From Pseudomonas sp. Irchel 3E13 (GTDB taxonomy: Bacteria > Pseudomonadota > Gammaproteobacteria > Pseudomonadales > Pseudomonadaceae), in contig NZ_FYDX01000020.1 in NCBI RefSeq assembly GCF_900187455.1, forward strand, positions 62,001 through 126,000: DNA of 64,000 nt, written 5' to 3'. Below are positions 32,740 to 43,702 of the stretch, piece by piece (within the stretch, counting starts at the first letter, position 1; each line of letters begins with the position of its first letter). Below the pieces are notes generated by a model. That model searched no databases and was not told where the DNA came from. It was given only the letters and a program-made list of their open reading frames with translations. The translations under genes were made by a program, and so were the position numbers.

Positions 32740-34238
32740 CAGAAGCGCTCCAGTTCAGGGAAGGGCAACTTGCCGTGGTGCACGTGCATCGAGCCAAATT
32801 CGGCGCAGCGGTGCAGGGTAGGGATATTCTTGCCGGGGTTGAGCAGGCCCTGCGGGTCGAAGGCGTGCTTGACGGCGTGGAACAGGGTCAGCTCATCGCT
32901 GTTGAATTGCGCGCACATCTGGTTGATTTTCTCGCGGCCCACACCGTGCTCACCGGTGATGCTGCCACCGACTGCCACGCACAGCTCGAGGATCTTCCCG
33001 CCCAACGCCTCGGCACGCTCCAGTTCACCAGGCTGGTTGGCATCGAAGAGAATCAGCGGATGCATATTGCCGTCGCCGGCATGGAATACGTTGGCGACAC
33101 GCAAACCGTATTGTTCCGAAAGCTCCGTGATGCCATTGAGCACGCCCGGCAACTCACGGCGTGGAATGGTGCCGTCCATGCAGTAATAGTCTGGAGAGAT
33201 GCGCCCCACCGCCGGGAAGGCGTTCTTGCGTCCGGCCCAGAAGCGCGCGCGCTCGGCTTCATCGCAGGCCAGACGCACGTCGGTCGCGCCCGCAGCCCGA
33301 AGCACTGCCTCGACGCATTCGCAGTCCTCCTGCACGTCGGACTCTACGCCGTCAAGCTCGCACAACAGGATGGCAGCAGCGTCCACGGGGTAACCGGCGT
33401 GAATGAAGTCCTCCGTGGCGCGGATAGACAGGTTGTCCATCATCTCCAGCCCCCCGGGGATGATGCCGGCGGCGATGATATCGCCAACTGCGCGCCCGGC
33501 TTTTTCCACCGAGTCGAAGCTAGCCAGCAAAACGCGTGCGACCTGGGGCTTGGGCAACAGTTTGACAGTCACCTCAGTGACAATGCCCAACATGCCTTCA
33601 GAACCAGTAAACAGCGCCAACAGGTCAAACCCTGGGGCGTCTAGCGCATCGCTGCCCAAGGTCATGTACTCGCCTTCGATGGTGAGAATCTCAACCTTGA
33701 GCAGGTTGTGTACGGTTAAACCGTACTTCAGACAATGCACGCCACCTGCGTTCTCGGCGACGTTGCCGCCGATTGAGCAAGCGATCTGTGAGGAAGGATC
33801 AGGTGCGTAGTACAACCCATGAGGCGCAGCCGCCTGAGAAATCGCCAGGTTACGAACACCGGGCTGAACCCGTGCGTAACGACCTTCGGGATTGACCTCA
33901 ATGATTCGGTTGAAGCGGGCCATTACCAACAGAATGCCTTGCTCCAGTGGCAGGGCGCCTCCGGATAGACCTGTGCCAGCGCCGCGTGCGACCACCGGGA
34001 CCTGACGGGCATGACAAATCTTTAAAAGGGCTTGGACGTGCTCGATCCGCTTAGGCAGTACCACCAACAGCGGAACCACACGGTAGGCGGAAAGACCATC
34101 ACACTCGTAGGGAAGGAGATCTTCTTGGCTGTGGAGGATTTCCAGATCTGGAAGGGACTCTTGTAGCTCAAAAAGCAGGGCAGCCTTGTCGACCCGCGGC
34201 AGGGCACCGTCGACTCGCTCATCGTAGAGAATATTCAT
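32739..34238 (-). CDS. glcD: glycolate oxidase subunit, FAD-linked
   Basis: Catalytic flavoprotein oxidising glycolate (and D-lactate) to glyoxylate. From ATG 34238 it is 499 residues, identical in length to E. coli GlcD; a GTG three codons upstream is possible. FAD-binding motifs: VVARGAGTGLSGGALP near residue 82 and the C-terminal GEHGVGREKINQM. First gene of glcDEFGBA. Its promoter region, shared with glcC, contains a GlcC-type operator about 138 bases upstream. Confidence 0.96.
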   Translation of the reverse strand: MNILYDERVDGALPRVDKAALLFELQESLPDLEILHSQEDLLPYECDGLSAYRVVPLLVVLPKRIEHVQALLKICHARQVPVVARGAGTGLSGGALPLEQGILLVMARFNRIIEVNPEGRYARVQPGVRNLAISQAAAPHGLYYAPDPSSQIACSIGGNVAENAGGVHCLKYGLTVHNLLKVEILTIEGEYMTLGSDALDAPGFDLLALFTGSEGMLGIVTEVTVKLLPKPQVARVLLASFDSVEKAGRAVGDIIAAGIIPGGLEMMDNLSIRATEDFIHAGYPVDAAAILLCELDGVESDVQEDCECVEAVLRAAGATDVRLACDEAERARFWAGRKNAFPAVGRISPDYYCMDGTIPRRELPGVLNGITELSEQYGLRVANVFHAGDGNMHPLILFDANQPGELERAEALGGKILELCVAVGGSITGEHGVGREKINQMCAQFNSDELTLFHAVKHAFDPQGLLNPGKNIPTLHRCAEFGSMHVHHGKLPFPELERF

Positions 34239-34375
34239 AAGGCTCACTTGTATTTTTGTTGTTTTTTGGCGTGGCCGGGGCGCCTGGGGGGATCACCCAT
34301 ACGACGCTGGCTCACCAGACCGAAGTCGAGATTAGGCTGCTCGTTCTATCGCGGGGAGTCGATGAGCACGCCAAC

Positions 34376-34386
34376 TGGTAGGACCA
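34376..34386. promoter_or_regulatory. GlcC/LldR-type operator, site 1
   Basis: TGGTAGGACCA fits the FadR-family operator form TNGTNNNACNA bound by GlcC, LldR and PdhR regulators. The surrounding AACTGGTAGGACCA recurs exactly, in opposite orientation, at site 2 (34473-34486). It lies upstream of glcD in the glcD/glcC gap. Confidence 0.75.
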
Positions 34387-34472
34387 CTTTTTTGCCGCAT
34401 GGCTAAAATGAATGTGGTGGTAGAGAGGTTTTTGCGTGAAAATCTTTCTCTAACGAGATAACAATAAGAAGC

Positions 34473-34483
34473 TGGTCCTACCA
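34473..34483. promoter_or_regulatory. GlcC/LldR-type operator, site 2
   Basis: TGGTCCTACCA, inside the perfect palindrome-like CTGGTCCTACCAG, is the inverted copy of site 1, 97 bases away centre to centre. It ends 14 bases before the glcC start, where binding would block glcC expression. The pair could form a loop across the divergent promoter. Confidence 0.75.
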
Positions 34484-34497
34484 GTTGAGAGGTGGCA

Positions 34498-35277
34498 ATG
34501 AACACCGTGGTTTCGCAGAAGCATGAAAAAGTACAGATCGCCGATCAAGTGGCCGAACGTATCGAAAAGCTGATCGTCGATGGTGTACTCAAGGTTGGCC
34601 AGGCATTGCCTTCTGAGCGACGTCTGGTGGAGAAGCTGGGATGCTCGCGATCAGCATTACGGGAAGGTTTGCGAGTGCTACGTGGCAGAGGCATTGTTGA
34701 GACCGAACAAGGGCGGGGTTCATTCGTTGCAGATTTGAGTAGGACAGGTAATGCGACCCCTTTGATGCACCTTTTTAGCTCACAACCGCGGACGCTGTTC
34801 GACCTGCTGGAAGTGCGAGCACTTCTTGAAGCAGAGTCGGCCAGACTGGCCGCACTACGTGCGACTGATATTGATCGGGTGCTGATCAAACGTCGCTACG
34901 ACGAGATGGTAGACGCCCATGAGAATCCAGAATCCCATGACCCACGTGAGCACGCCCGGCGCGACCATGCCTTCCACAGAGCGATTAGTGAGGCTTCGCA
35001 TAACCCGGTCTTAGTGCACACCTTGCAGTCACTCAGCGATTTGACGCTCAGCACGGTGTTTGCTTCCGTCAATAATCTCTACTGTCGGCCAGCGCAGAAA
35101 CGGCAGATCGATCGCCAGCACTCTCGGCTCTACCATGCGGTGATGGAGCAGTTACCCGAACAGGCCCAACGAGCTGCTCGAGAACACATCACTAGCGTCC
35201 GTGACAACCTGCAAGAGATTGAGCAAGAAGAACAACGCCTGGTTCGAGCGACTATGCGCCTGGAAGGTTGGAAATAA
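34498..35277 (+). CDS. glcC: GntR/FadR-family regulator of the glycolate operon
   Basis: A 259-residue regulator. An N-terminal winged helix (residues ~10-75; LPSERRLVEKLGCSRSALREGLRVL) is followed by an FCD effector domain (~90-235) with metal-binding-type residues in RRDHAFHRAISEA and HITSVRD. It is divergent from glcD and its own promoter carries an operator, as expected for GlcC, which activates glc genes with glycolate/glyoxylate in E. coli. GAGAGG before ATG 34498 supports that start; GTG 34492 is alternative. The terminator hairpin downstream serves the opposing operon. Confidence 0.9.
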   Translation: MNTVVSQKHEKVQIADQVAERIEKLIVDGVLKVGQALPSERRLVEKLGCSRSALREGLRVLRGRGIVETEQGRGSFVADLSRTGNATPLMHLFSSQPRTLFDLLEVRALLEAESARLAALRATDIDRVLIKRRYDEMVDAHENPESHDPREHARRDHAFHRAISEASHNPVLVHTLQSLSDLTLSTVFASVNNLYCRPAQKRQIDRQHSRLYHAVMEQLPEQAQRAAREHITSVRDNLQEIEQEEQRLVRATMRLEGWK

Positions 35278-35300
35278 AAACAGGCGCTTGTAAGCGCCTG
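35272..35300 (-). terminator. terminator of the gcl-pyk operon
   Basis: Read on the minus strand, CAGGCGCTT pairs with AAGCGCCTG (35281-35300) with only a two-base centre (in practice an eight-pair stem and a four-base loop), followed by TTTTTATTTC (35280-35271). A textbook intrinsic terminator, 25 bases after the pyk stop. On the plus strand there is no T-run, so it should end pyk transcripts rather than glcC. Confidence 0.85.
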
Positions 35301-35325
35301 TGCTCGGGACTATGGCCTGAGGGTC

Positions 35326-36747
35326 CTAGCTCATGGGAATTTGTTCTATGCGTAACGTGTTGGTGCTGCCAAGGCGTCCAAACGGCATACCGGCGGTTAT
35401 GACAACCGTGTCGCCGGGCTTGGCCATTTCCAGCAATTGCACTTGAGAGAGTGCTGTACTCGTAACATCCTCGACCTTCCGCAACCGTTGATTGACGACC
35501 GAATAGACGCCCCAGGCGACGCTCAGACGTCGACCTGTGTTCAGATTTGGTGTCAGGTTGAGGATAGGAGCTCTCGGGCGCTCACGGGCGGCACGCAGGG
35601 TCGACGCCCCTGATTCGCTATAATTCACCAGCACCGCCACCGGCAGAATGCCGCTGATCCGGCGGATCGCACAACTGATCGCATCCGAGACAGTGGCCTC
35701 GGCCTGAGGCCGTCCAACGTCTAACTGCACCTGGTAATCCGGGCCCGCTTCAACCTGGCGGATGATCTTACTCATCATCTGCACCGCTTCCAGTGGGTAG
35801 TCACCCGAGGCAGTCTCGGCCGACAACATCACCGCGTCCGCACCTTCGGCCACGGCGTTGGCTACGTCCGTGACCTCAGCGCGGGTCGGGGCAGGGGAGA
35901 ATCGCATGGACTCGAGCATCTGGGTCGCAACGACCACCGGGCGGCCCAACTGGCGGCAGATGGTGATGATGCTCTTCTGGATCTGCGGCACGCTTTCGGC
36001 CGGCACTTCCACACCTAGGTCACCACGGGCGACCATGATCGCGTCGCTCAGTTCGGCGATCTCGCGCAGTTGGGTAACGGCCGACGGTTTCTCGATCTTG
36101 GCCATGAGGAAGGCACGGTCGCCGATCAGTTGGCGCGCCTCGACGATGTCCTGCGGGCGCTGCACGAACGACAGCGCCACCCAGTCCACGCCCAGTTCCA
36201 GGCCGAAGGTCAGGTCGCGGCGGTCTTTCTCGGTGAGCGGAGAGAGGTCGAGCACCGCCTGCGGCACGTTCACGCCCTTGCGGTCGGACAGCTCGCCACC
36301 ATTGAGCACCTCGGTGTCGATAGCATCAGCGTGCTTGGCGGTCACCCGCAGGCGCAACTTGCCATCGTCCAGTAGCAGATCCATGCCCAGCTCCAGGGCG
36401 GCGATGATCTCAGGGTGCGGCAGATTAACTCGACGCTCATCGCCCGGCGTGCCATCCAAGTCCAGGCGTAGAGACTGGCCACGTTGCAGATGGACCTTGC
36501 CTTCGGCAAAGCGGCCAACGCGCAGTTTCGGACCTTGCAGGTCCATGAGGATGCCCAGTGGGTAGTTCAGTTGGCTTTCCACTTCGCGGATCCACTTGAA
36601 ACGCATCGCATGGTCGGCGTGCTCGCCGTGGCTGAAGTTGAGGCGGAAGATGTTCACCCCGGCCTCGACCAACTGGCGTACGTCGTCGATGCCCTTGATC
36701 GCAGGGCCCAGGGTGGCAAGGATCTTTACTTTTTTATCAGGCGTCAT
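35326..36747 (-). CDS. pykF: pyruvate kinase
   Basis: Converts phosphoenolpyruvate to pyruvate with ATP formation. The 473 residues show KILATLGPA at the start, MDLQGPKLRVG, the active-site KIEKPSAV and MVARGDLGVEV, and ATQMLESM. It is the last gene of gcl-hyi-glxR-ttuD-pyk, so it would finish the route from 2-phosphoglycerate, after enolase, to pyruvate. Its start lies inside the ttuD 3' end (11-base overlap). Confidence 0.96.
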   Translation of the reverse strand: MTPDKKVKILATLGPAIKGIDDVRQLVEAGVNIFRLNFSHGEHADHAMRFKWIREVESQLNYPLGILMDLQGPKLRVGRFAEGKVHLQRGQSLRLDLDGTPGDERRVNLPHPEIIAALELGMDLLLDDGKLRLRVTAKHADAIDTEVLNGGELSDRKGVNVPQAVLDLSPLTEKDRRDLTFGLELGVDWVALSFVQRPQDIVEARQLIGDRAFLMAKIEKPSAVTQLREIAELSDAIMVARGDLGVEVPAESVPQIQKSIITICRQLGRPVVVATQMLESMRFSPAPTRAEVTDVANAVAEGADAVMLSAETASGDYPLEAVQMMSKIIRQVEAGPDYQVQLDVGRPQAEATVSDAISCAIRRISGILPVAVLVNYSESGASTLRAARERPRAPILNLTPNLNTGRRLSVAWGVYSVVNQRLRKVEDVTSTALSQVQLLEMAKPGDTVVITAGMPFGRLGSTNTLRIEQIPMS

Positions 36748-38017
36748 GTTGGGCAGTCTCGAGGATCAGGATGGCGCGGAAATCGTTGACGTTGGTGCGG
36801 GTCGGCTCGGTGACGATCAGCGCATCCAGCGCGGCGAAGTAGCCGTAGCCGTTGTTGTTGTCCAGCTCGTCGGCGGCCGACAGGCCCAGGGCCTGGGCGC
36901 GGGCGTAGCTGTCGGGGGTCATGATCGCCCCGGCGTTCTCTTCCGAACCGTCGATGCCGTCGGTGTCACCGGCCAGGGCGTAGACGCCCGGCAGGCCCTT
37001 GAGGCTTTCGGTCAGGCTCAGCAGGAACTCGGCGTTGCGCCCGCCACGGCCGTTGCCGCGCACGGTCACGGTGGTCTCGCCGCCGGAAAGGATCACGCAG
37101 GGCGCGGCCAGCGGCTGGCCATGCAGGCGGATCTGCCGGGCGATGCCGGCGTGCACCTTGGCCACTTCACGCGACTCGCCTTCCAGGTCGCCAAGGATCA
37201 ACGGGCTGAAGCCGTGCTTGCGGGCGATCACGGCGGCGGCGTCCAGCGACTGCTGGGGCTTGGCGATCAACTGGAAGTGGCTGCGGGCCAGGGCCGGGTC
37301 GTTTTCCTTGACGGTTTCCGAAGCCGGGTTGTTCAGCCAGTCGATCACCGCTTTTGGTGCGGCGATGTTGTAGCGCTTGATGATCGCCAGGGCTTCGGCG
37401 CTGGTGCTCGGGTCGGCCACGGTGGGGCCGGAGGCGATGACCGTGGCGAGGTCGCCCGGTACATCGGAAATCGCATAGGTGTAGACCGTGGCCGGCCAGC
37501 AGGCCTTGGCCAGGCGGCCGCCCTTGATCGCCGAGAGGTGCTTGCGCACGCAGTTCATCTCGCCGATGGTGGCGCCGGACTTGAGCAGCGCCTTGTTGAT
37601 CTGCTGCTTGTCGGCCAGGGTCAGGCCTTCGGCGGGCAGGGCCAGCAGGGCAGAGCCACCGCCGGAAAGCAGGAAGATGACACGGTCGTCTTCGGTGAGG
37701 TTGCTGACCATCTCCAGCACGCGCTTGGCAACGGCCAGGCCCGCGGCGTCCGGTACCGGGTGGGCGGCTTCGACCACCTCGATCTTCGAGCAGTTGGCGC
37801 CGTGGCCGTAGCGGGTGACCACCAGGCCCGAGACGTCGCCTTGCCAACTGCGCTCGACCACTTCGGCCATGGCTGCGGCGGCTTTGCCAGCGCCGATGAC
37901 GATGACGCGGCCGGTGCGGTCGCTGGGCAGATGGGCTTCGAGCACCTGGCGGGGATGCGCGGCGTTGATGGCTGTATCGAACAGCTTGCGAAGGATTTTT
38001 TGCGGATCGACCGACAT
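36737..38017 (-). CDS. ttuD: glycerate 2-kinase (TtuD/MOFRL family)
   Basis: Phosphorylates D-glycerate to 2-phosphoglycerate. The family is also annotated as hydroxypyruvate reductase. From ATG 38017 it is 426 residues; GGGAGCC before it supports this over an upstream ATG at 38110. Motifs: VIGAGKAAAAMAE, the phosphate loop LLSGGGSALLALP, ILSGGETTVTVRG and GRGGRNAEFLLSL, and the end with DTDGIDGSE. Located between glxR, which makes glycerate, and pyk. Confidence 0.92.
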   Translation of the reverse strand: MSVDPQKILRKLFDTAINAAHPRQVLEAHLPSDRTGRVIVIGAGKAAAAMAEVVERSWQGDVSGLVVTRYGHGANCSKIEVVEAAHPVPDAAGLAVAKRVLEMVSNLTEDDRVIFLLSGGGSALLALPAEGLTLADKQQINKALLKSGATIGEMNCVRKHLSAIKGGRLAKACWPATVYTYAISDVPGDLATVIASGPTVADPSTSAEALAIIKRYNIAAPKAVIDWLNNPASETVKENDPALARSHFQLIAKPQQSLDAAAVIARKHGFSPLILGDLEGESREVAKVHAGIARQIRLHGQPLAAPCVILSGGETTVTVRGNGRGGRNAEFLLSLTESLKGLPGVYALAGDTDGIDGSEENAGAIMTPDSYARAQALGLSAADELDNNNGYGYFAALDALIVTEPTRTNVNDFRAILILETAQHDA

Positions 38018-38198
38018 GGCAGGCTCCCAAAATTCTTGTTGTTCTGCAGAATCGAAAACGCCCCTGGAACTGCCTCCGTGCAGGCCGAACCAAGGGCGGG
38101 TATTGCTCATTGCCGCTGCCTGACCCGTGGTCGCAAGTCAGACAGTGCTGGACGCTTTGCGAACTTCCAGCGAAGAAACCGCTGTAGTCGCTAGGGAA

Positions 38199-39083
38199 TC
38201 ACTTCTCGTCGCGGATCGAGAAGTTGGCCATGTGCTCAAGGCCTTTGATCAGTGCGGAGTGGTCCCAGTTGCTGCCACCGATGGCCGCGCAGGTGCTGAA
38301 CACCTGTTGCGCGTTGGCAGTGTTGGGCAGGTTGATGTTCAGTTCCTTGGCGCCTTGCAGGGCCAGGTTCAGGTCCTTCTGGTGCAGGCTGATGCGGAAG
38401 CCTGGGTCGAAGGTGCCCTTGATCATGCGCTCGCCGTGCACTTCGAGGATCTTCGAGGAGGCGAAGCCGCCCATCAGTGCTTCACGTACCTTGGCAGGAT
38501 CTGCGCCGTTCTTGGCGGCGAACAGCAGCGCTTCGGCGACGGCCTGGATGTTCAGGGCGACGATGATCTGGTTGGCGACCTTGGCGGTCTGGCCGTCACC
38601 GTTACCACCGACGCGGGTGATGTTCTTGCCCATGGCCTGGAACAGCGGCAGAGCGCGTTCGAAGGCGTTCGGGCAGCCACCGACCATGATGCTCAGGGTC
38701 GCGGCTTTGGCACCGACTTCGCCGCCGGACACTGGGGCGTCGAGGTAGGCAGCGCCGGTGGCCTTGACCTTCTCGGCGAAAACCTTGGTGGCGGTTGGTG
38801 AGATCGAACTCATGTCGATCACCACCTTGCCTTCGCCCACGCCCTCGATTACACCGTTTTGACGAAACAGAACATCCTCAACGTGAGGGGTGTCGGGCAC
38901 CATGACGATGATGAACTCAACTGCTTCGGCCACCGCTTTTGGGCTGGGCAGTGGTGTGGCGATGAGGTCGGCGGGCACCGGGTCATGGTGGGTAGAAACG
39001 AACAGTTCATGACCTGCTTTTTGCAGGTTTTGGGCCATGGGCTTGCCCATGATACCAGTGCCGATGAAACCGATTTTAGCCAT
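38199..39083 (-). CDS. glxR: tartronate semialdehyde (2-hydroxy-3-oxopropionate) reductase
   Basis: Reduces tartronate semialdehyde to D-glycerate with NAD(P)H. The 294 residues are those of the beta-hydroxyacid dehydrogenase family: the Rossmann motif IGFIGTGIMGKPMAQNL at the start, the substrate-binding DAPVSGGEVGA near residue 117, and the catalytic lysine in GDGQTAKVANQ near 171. GAGG nine bases upstream of the ATG. Gcl makes its substrate two genes upstream. Confidence 0.95.
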   Translation of the reverse strand: MAKIGFIGTGIMGKPMAQNLQKAGHELFVSTHHDPVPADLIATPLPSPKAVAEAVEFIIVMVPDTPHVEDVLFRQNGVIEGVGEGKVVIDMSSISPTATKVFAEKVKATGAAYLDAPVSGGEVGAKAATLSIMVGGCPNAFERALPLFQAMGKNITRVGGNGDGQTAKVANQIIVALNIQAVAEALLFAAKNGADPAKVREALMGGFASSKILEVHGERMIKGTFDPGFRISLHQKDLNLALQGAKELNINLPNTANAQQVFSTCAAIGGSNWDHSALIKGLEHMANFSIRDEK

Positions 39084-39159
39084 GAGAAATTGCCTCTTTT
39101 CTATTTATTGACCCCATACAGTTACGTGTCACGGAACTGTATGGGGGCTTTGGTCTCGA

Positions 39160-39930
39160 TCAGGCCTTGAGCCAGCCGAGCCCCGCTTTGGTTGTTGTCA
39201 GTGGCTTGTATTCCGCGCCCACCCAGCCTTGGTAGCCAATGCGGTCCAGGTGTTCGAACAGGAACGCATAATTGATCTCGCCAGTGCCGGGCTCGTTGCG
39301 CCCAGGATTGTCGGCCAACTGGATGTGGTTGATCGCAGCGAGGTTGGCTGCCATCGTGCGTGCCAGGTCCCCTTCCATGATCTGCATGTGGTAGATGTCG
39401 TACTGCAGGAACAGGTTTGGGCTGCCGACCTGTTCACGAATCTCCAGCGCTTGCTTCGTGGTGTTCAGGTAGAAACCGGGGATGTCACGGGTATTGATCA
39501 TCTCCATCACCAGCTTGATGCCCACCGCTTCGAGGCGGTCGGCAGCGTACTCGAGGTTGTCGAGCAGGGTGTTTTGCACCATGAACGGGTCTACACCCTG
39601 CGGCGTGATGCCAGCCAGACAGTTAACCTGGGTGTTACCCAGCACCTTGGCGTATTCAATGGCAATGTCGACGCCGGCACGGAACTCCTCGACCCGTTCC
39701 GGCAGGCAGGCGATACCACGCTCACCCTTAGCCCAGTCGCCAGCGGGCAGATTGAAGAGCACCTGTTGCAGTTGGTTGGCATCCAGGCGGGCGCGGATCT
39801 CCTCTACGGGGTAATCGTAGGGGAACAGGTACTCGACACCACGGAATCCGGCCTGGGCGGCGGCTTTAAAACGGTCCAGGAAGTCCACCTCGGTGAACAG
39901 CATGGACAGGTTAGCGGCAAAACGAGGCAT
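39160..39930 (-). CDS. hyi: hydroxypyruvate isomerase
   Basis: TIM-barrel isomerase interconverting hydroxypyruvate and tartronate semialdehyde. From ATG 39930 it is 256 residues, beginning MPRFAANLSMLFTE as expected. Metal-ligand motifs include LVMEMINTRDIPGF, QYDIYHMQIMEGD and a final glutamate in VGAEYKPL. A longer in-frame start at 40002 would run into gcl and is unlikely. Thirteen bases separate it from gcl. Confidence 0.93.
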   Translation of the reverse strand: MPRFAANLSMLFTEVDFLDRFKAAAQAGFRGVEYLFPYDYPVEEIRARLDANQLQQVLFNLPAGDWAKGERGIACLPERVEEFRAGVDIAIEYAKVLGNTQVNCLAGITPQGVDPFMVQNTLLDNLEYAADRLEAVGIKLVMEMINTRDIPGFYLNTTKQALEIREQVGSPNLFLQYDIYHMQIMEGDLARTMAANLAAINHIQLADNPGRNEPGTGEINYAFLFEHLDRIGYQGWVGAEYKPLTTTKAGLGWLKA

Positions 39931-39943
39931 GATCGGCTCCGGG

Positions 39944-41719
<1,776 letters not shown>

Positions 41720-41762
41720 TGTGTACTCCTTCGCACGGGTCGATAATTTTTGTAGTGGAGGT

Positions 41763-41831
41763 CAGTCTGTATTAGGCTTGCGTGCGTTAGAACACCTGAA
41801 AAATGTTTTCTGTCGATATGAAAGGTATCGA
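41763..41831. promoter_or_regulatory. gcl/LysR divergent promoter with regulator box
   Basis: Between gcl and the LysR gene lies TAGAACAC-N9-GTTTTCTG (41788-41812), an imperfect inverted repeat with a T-N11-A core of the kind LysR proteins bind. The same box and flanks occur at 30331-30406 within the glc operon. Likely the autoregulatory site that also controls gcl. Confidence 0.65.
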
Positions 41832-42737
41832 ATGGCACGGTACACAGAGCTACATAGCTTCGTTCAGGTTGCCCAGAAGGGCAGCTTCGCTTCTGCCGCG
41901 CTGAGCGAAGGGGTGACCCCGGCAATACTCGGTAGGCGACTAGATGCATTGGAGAAACGCTTGGGCGTGAAACTGATGCACCGATCGACTCGGGGTTTGC
42001 GCCTGACCGAACTTGGGGAGCAATTGCTGGAGCGCGCTAGGTTACTGCTGCGTGATTTTGACGACATGGAGGCCGATATCAGTGGCTGCGGCTCTATGGT
42101 CAAAGGCAACCTGATGGTTTCGGCGCCCGCTTCTTTTGGCAGAGTTCACGTTGCCCCGCACGCATTGGGGTTTCACCAAGAGTTTCCCAACTTGAAGCTC
42201 TCGTTCAACCTCACCGACAGCCTCGTCGATCTGGTTAGCGAGGGCTACGACATGAGCATCCGCATTGGCGGGGTAACCGACCCGAACTATGTAGCGGTCA
42301 AGTTGTTCAGCAATCGTCGGGTAGTTTGTGGCACTCCTGAATACTTTGCCCGGAATGGCCGTCCGACCACCCTGGAGGACCTGGCCGACCACAATTGCTT
42401 GGCATTTACTTTGCAGGGCGGCCAGCAACGGGGCTGGGTATTCCAGCGGAATGGCCGACAGGTAGCGATGCGGGTCAGCGGCAGTCTCGCGTGTAACGAT
42501 GGCGAACTGCTGTTCTCATGGATGCGCCAAGGCTTGGGGATCGGCTGGCGCTCGACGTGGGAGATTCAGAAGGAGTTGCTAAGCGGCGAACTGGTCACGG
42601 TTCTGGATGACTTTGCCCTCGATGACTACGATATCCAAGCGGTGTATCCACAGCAGCGCTTCTTGCCAGCCAAGGTGCGGCATTTTATTGAGTACCTGAA
42701 GCTGGTGTACCAGAGCCCCGGATATTGGGAACAGTGA
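41832..42737 (+). CDS. LysR-family regulator, probably of the gcl operon
   Basis: A 301-residue LysR regulator of the CrgA-like group: N-terminal winged helix (FASAALSEGVTPAILGRRLDALEKRLGVKL, quoted in parts, residues ~18-45), then a substrate-binding domain typical of the family. ATG 41832 begins MARYTELHSF; the frame is open far upstream without typical sequence. Divergent position next to gcl, with a putative box between, suggests control of glyoxylate use. Effector not predictable. Confidence 0.88.
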   Translation: MARYTELHSFVQVAQKGSFASAALSEGVTPAILGRRLDALEKRLGVKLMHRSTRGLRLTELGEQLLERARLLLRDFDDMEADISGCGSMVKGNLMVSAPASFGRVHVAPHALGFHQEFPNLKLSFNLTDSLVDLVSEGYDMSIRIGGVTDPNYVAVKLFSNRRVVCGTPEYFARNGRPTTLEDLADHNCLAFTLQGGQQRGWVFQRNGRQVAMRVSGSLACNDGELLFSWMRQGLGIGWRSTWEIQKELLSGELVTVLDDFALDDYDIQAVYPQQRFLPAKVRHFIEYLKLVYQSPGYWEQ

Positions 42738-42780
42738 TGGGGGCAGCGATGCACCCTATGGATGCTATAGAGGTCGGGGT

Positions 42781-43686
42781 TTGGATTATTTCAGTGCTTT
42801 GAATGCCTTCGTCGAGGCGGCGCGGCAGAGCAACTTCTCACGGGCGGCAGAACGACTGGAGGTGAAGGCCTCAACTATTTCTCGGTACGTAAGAGACTTA
42901 GAGACGGACCTGGGTATTGCTTTGTTTAATCGCTCAACCCGCGCGCTGAGGCTGACAGAGGGCGGGAGAACATTCCTGGTACATGCTCAGCGCGTGCTGG
43001 ATGAACTGGAAGTCGCGCGCGCCGCAGCCTCTTCGTTGAATGACGAGCCCCGTGGCGTGCTCCAACTTAACGCACCACCGGCGTTTGCCCGGCACCACAT
43101 CGTGCCGGCGCTGAGCGAGTTCAGGGCGCGATTTCCACAAATCCAAGTCGATCTCACCTGTGAGGAGAGTCAGGTCAATCTCATCGACGCCGGAGCCGAC
43201 TTAGCAATACGTCTCGGTTGCTTGCCGGACTCCTCGCTTAAAGCCAGGAAGATTGCTGACGAGCAGTGGGTGCTGTGCGCCGCGCCCTCATTGTGGCATG
43301 AGCCGAGCGGACCAGAGCATCCAGAGGCCCTGGCGGATCAAGGCTTCATTGCGTCCAGCCAACGTCTGGACCTGTATTGGAGCCACGCTGGCGAGACAGT
43401 CCGGCAAAGTCACACGGTTACGTTGCGAACCAACGACCTTGAGGCTCAGCTAGTCGCCGCGCAGGCGGGGCAGGGCCCCGTCCTGCTGCCGGCTTGGCTG
43501 GTCGCTACGGCGATCCGCCAAGGCACGTTGGTGCGCTGGTTATCAGCATGGCAGTGCCAGCCTGGAGAGGTAGGTACCTCGCTGTGGTTTATCTATCCGC
43601 CGAAACGGATCGTTTCCTCTAAGGTGCGCAGCTTCATCGACTTCATGGTGCAACGCATTGGCGAGGCTCCATACTGGCGTCTTTGA
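42781..43686 (+). CDS. LysR-family regulator
   Basis: A second LysR protein of 301 residues, CrgA-like, with HTH SRAAERLEVKASTISRYV near residues 20-37 and a binding domain. It uses a TTG start; the protein beginning (M)DYFSALNAFVEAARQ fits the family exactly and GAGGTCGGGG precedes it. It follows the first LysR by 43 bases and may be co-transcribed. Convergent with the bicupin gene 16 bases away, its likely target. Confidence 0.86.
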   Translation: MDYFSALNAFVEAARQSNFSRAAERLEVKASTISRYVRDLETDLGIALFNRSTRALRLTEGGRTFLVHAQRVLDELEVARAAASSLNDEPRGVLQLNAPPAFARHHIVPALSEFRARFPQIQVDLTCEESQVNLIDAGADLAIRLGCLPDSSLKARKIADEQWVLCAAPSLWHEPSGPEHPEALADQGFIASSQRLDLYWSHAGETVRQSHTVTLRTNDLEAQLVAAQAGQGPVLLPAWLVATAIRQGTLVRWLSAWQCQPGEVGTSLWFIYPPKRIVSSKVRSFIDFMVQRIGEAPYWRL

Positions 43687-43702
43687 GTGCCGGCCACAGT
43701 AC

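Noticed and set aside
36596..38194. 532-codon plus-strand frame opposite ttuD and the pyk start
   Set aside because: Antisense shadow of glycerate kinase and pyruvate kinase, both of which have clear motifs and ribosome sites.
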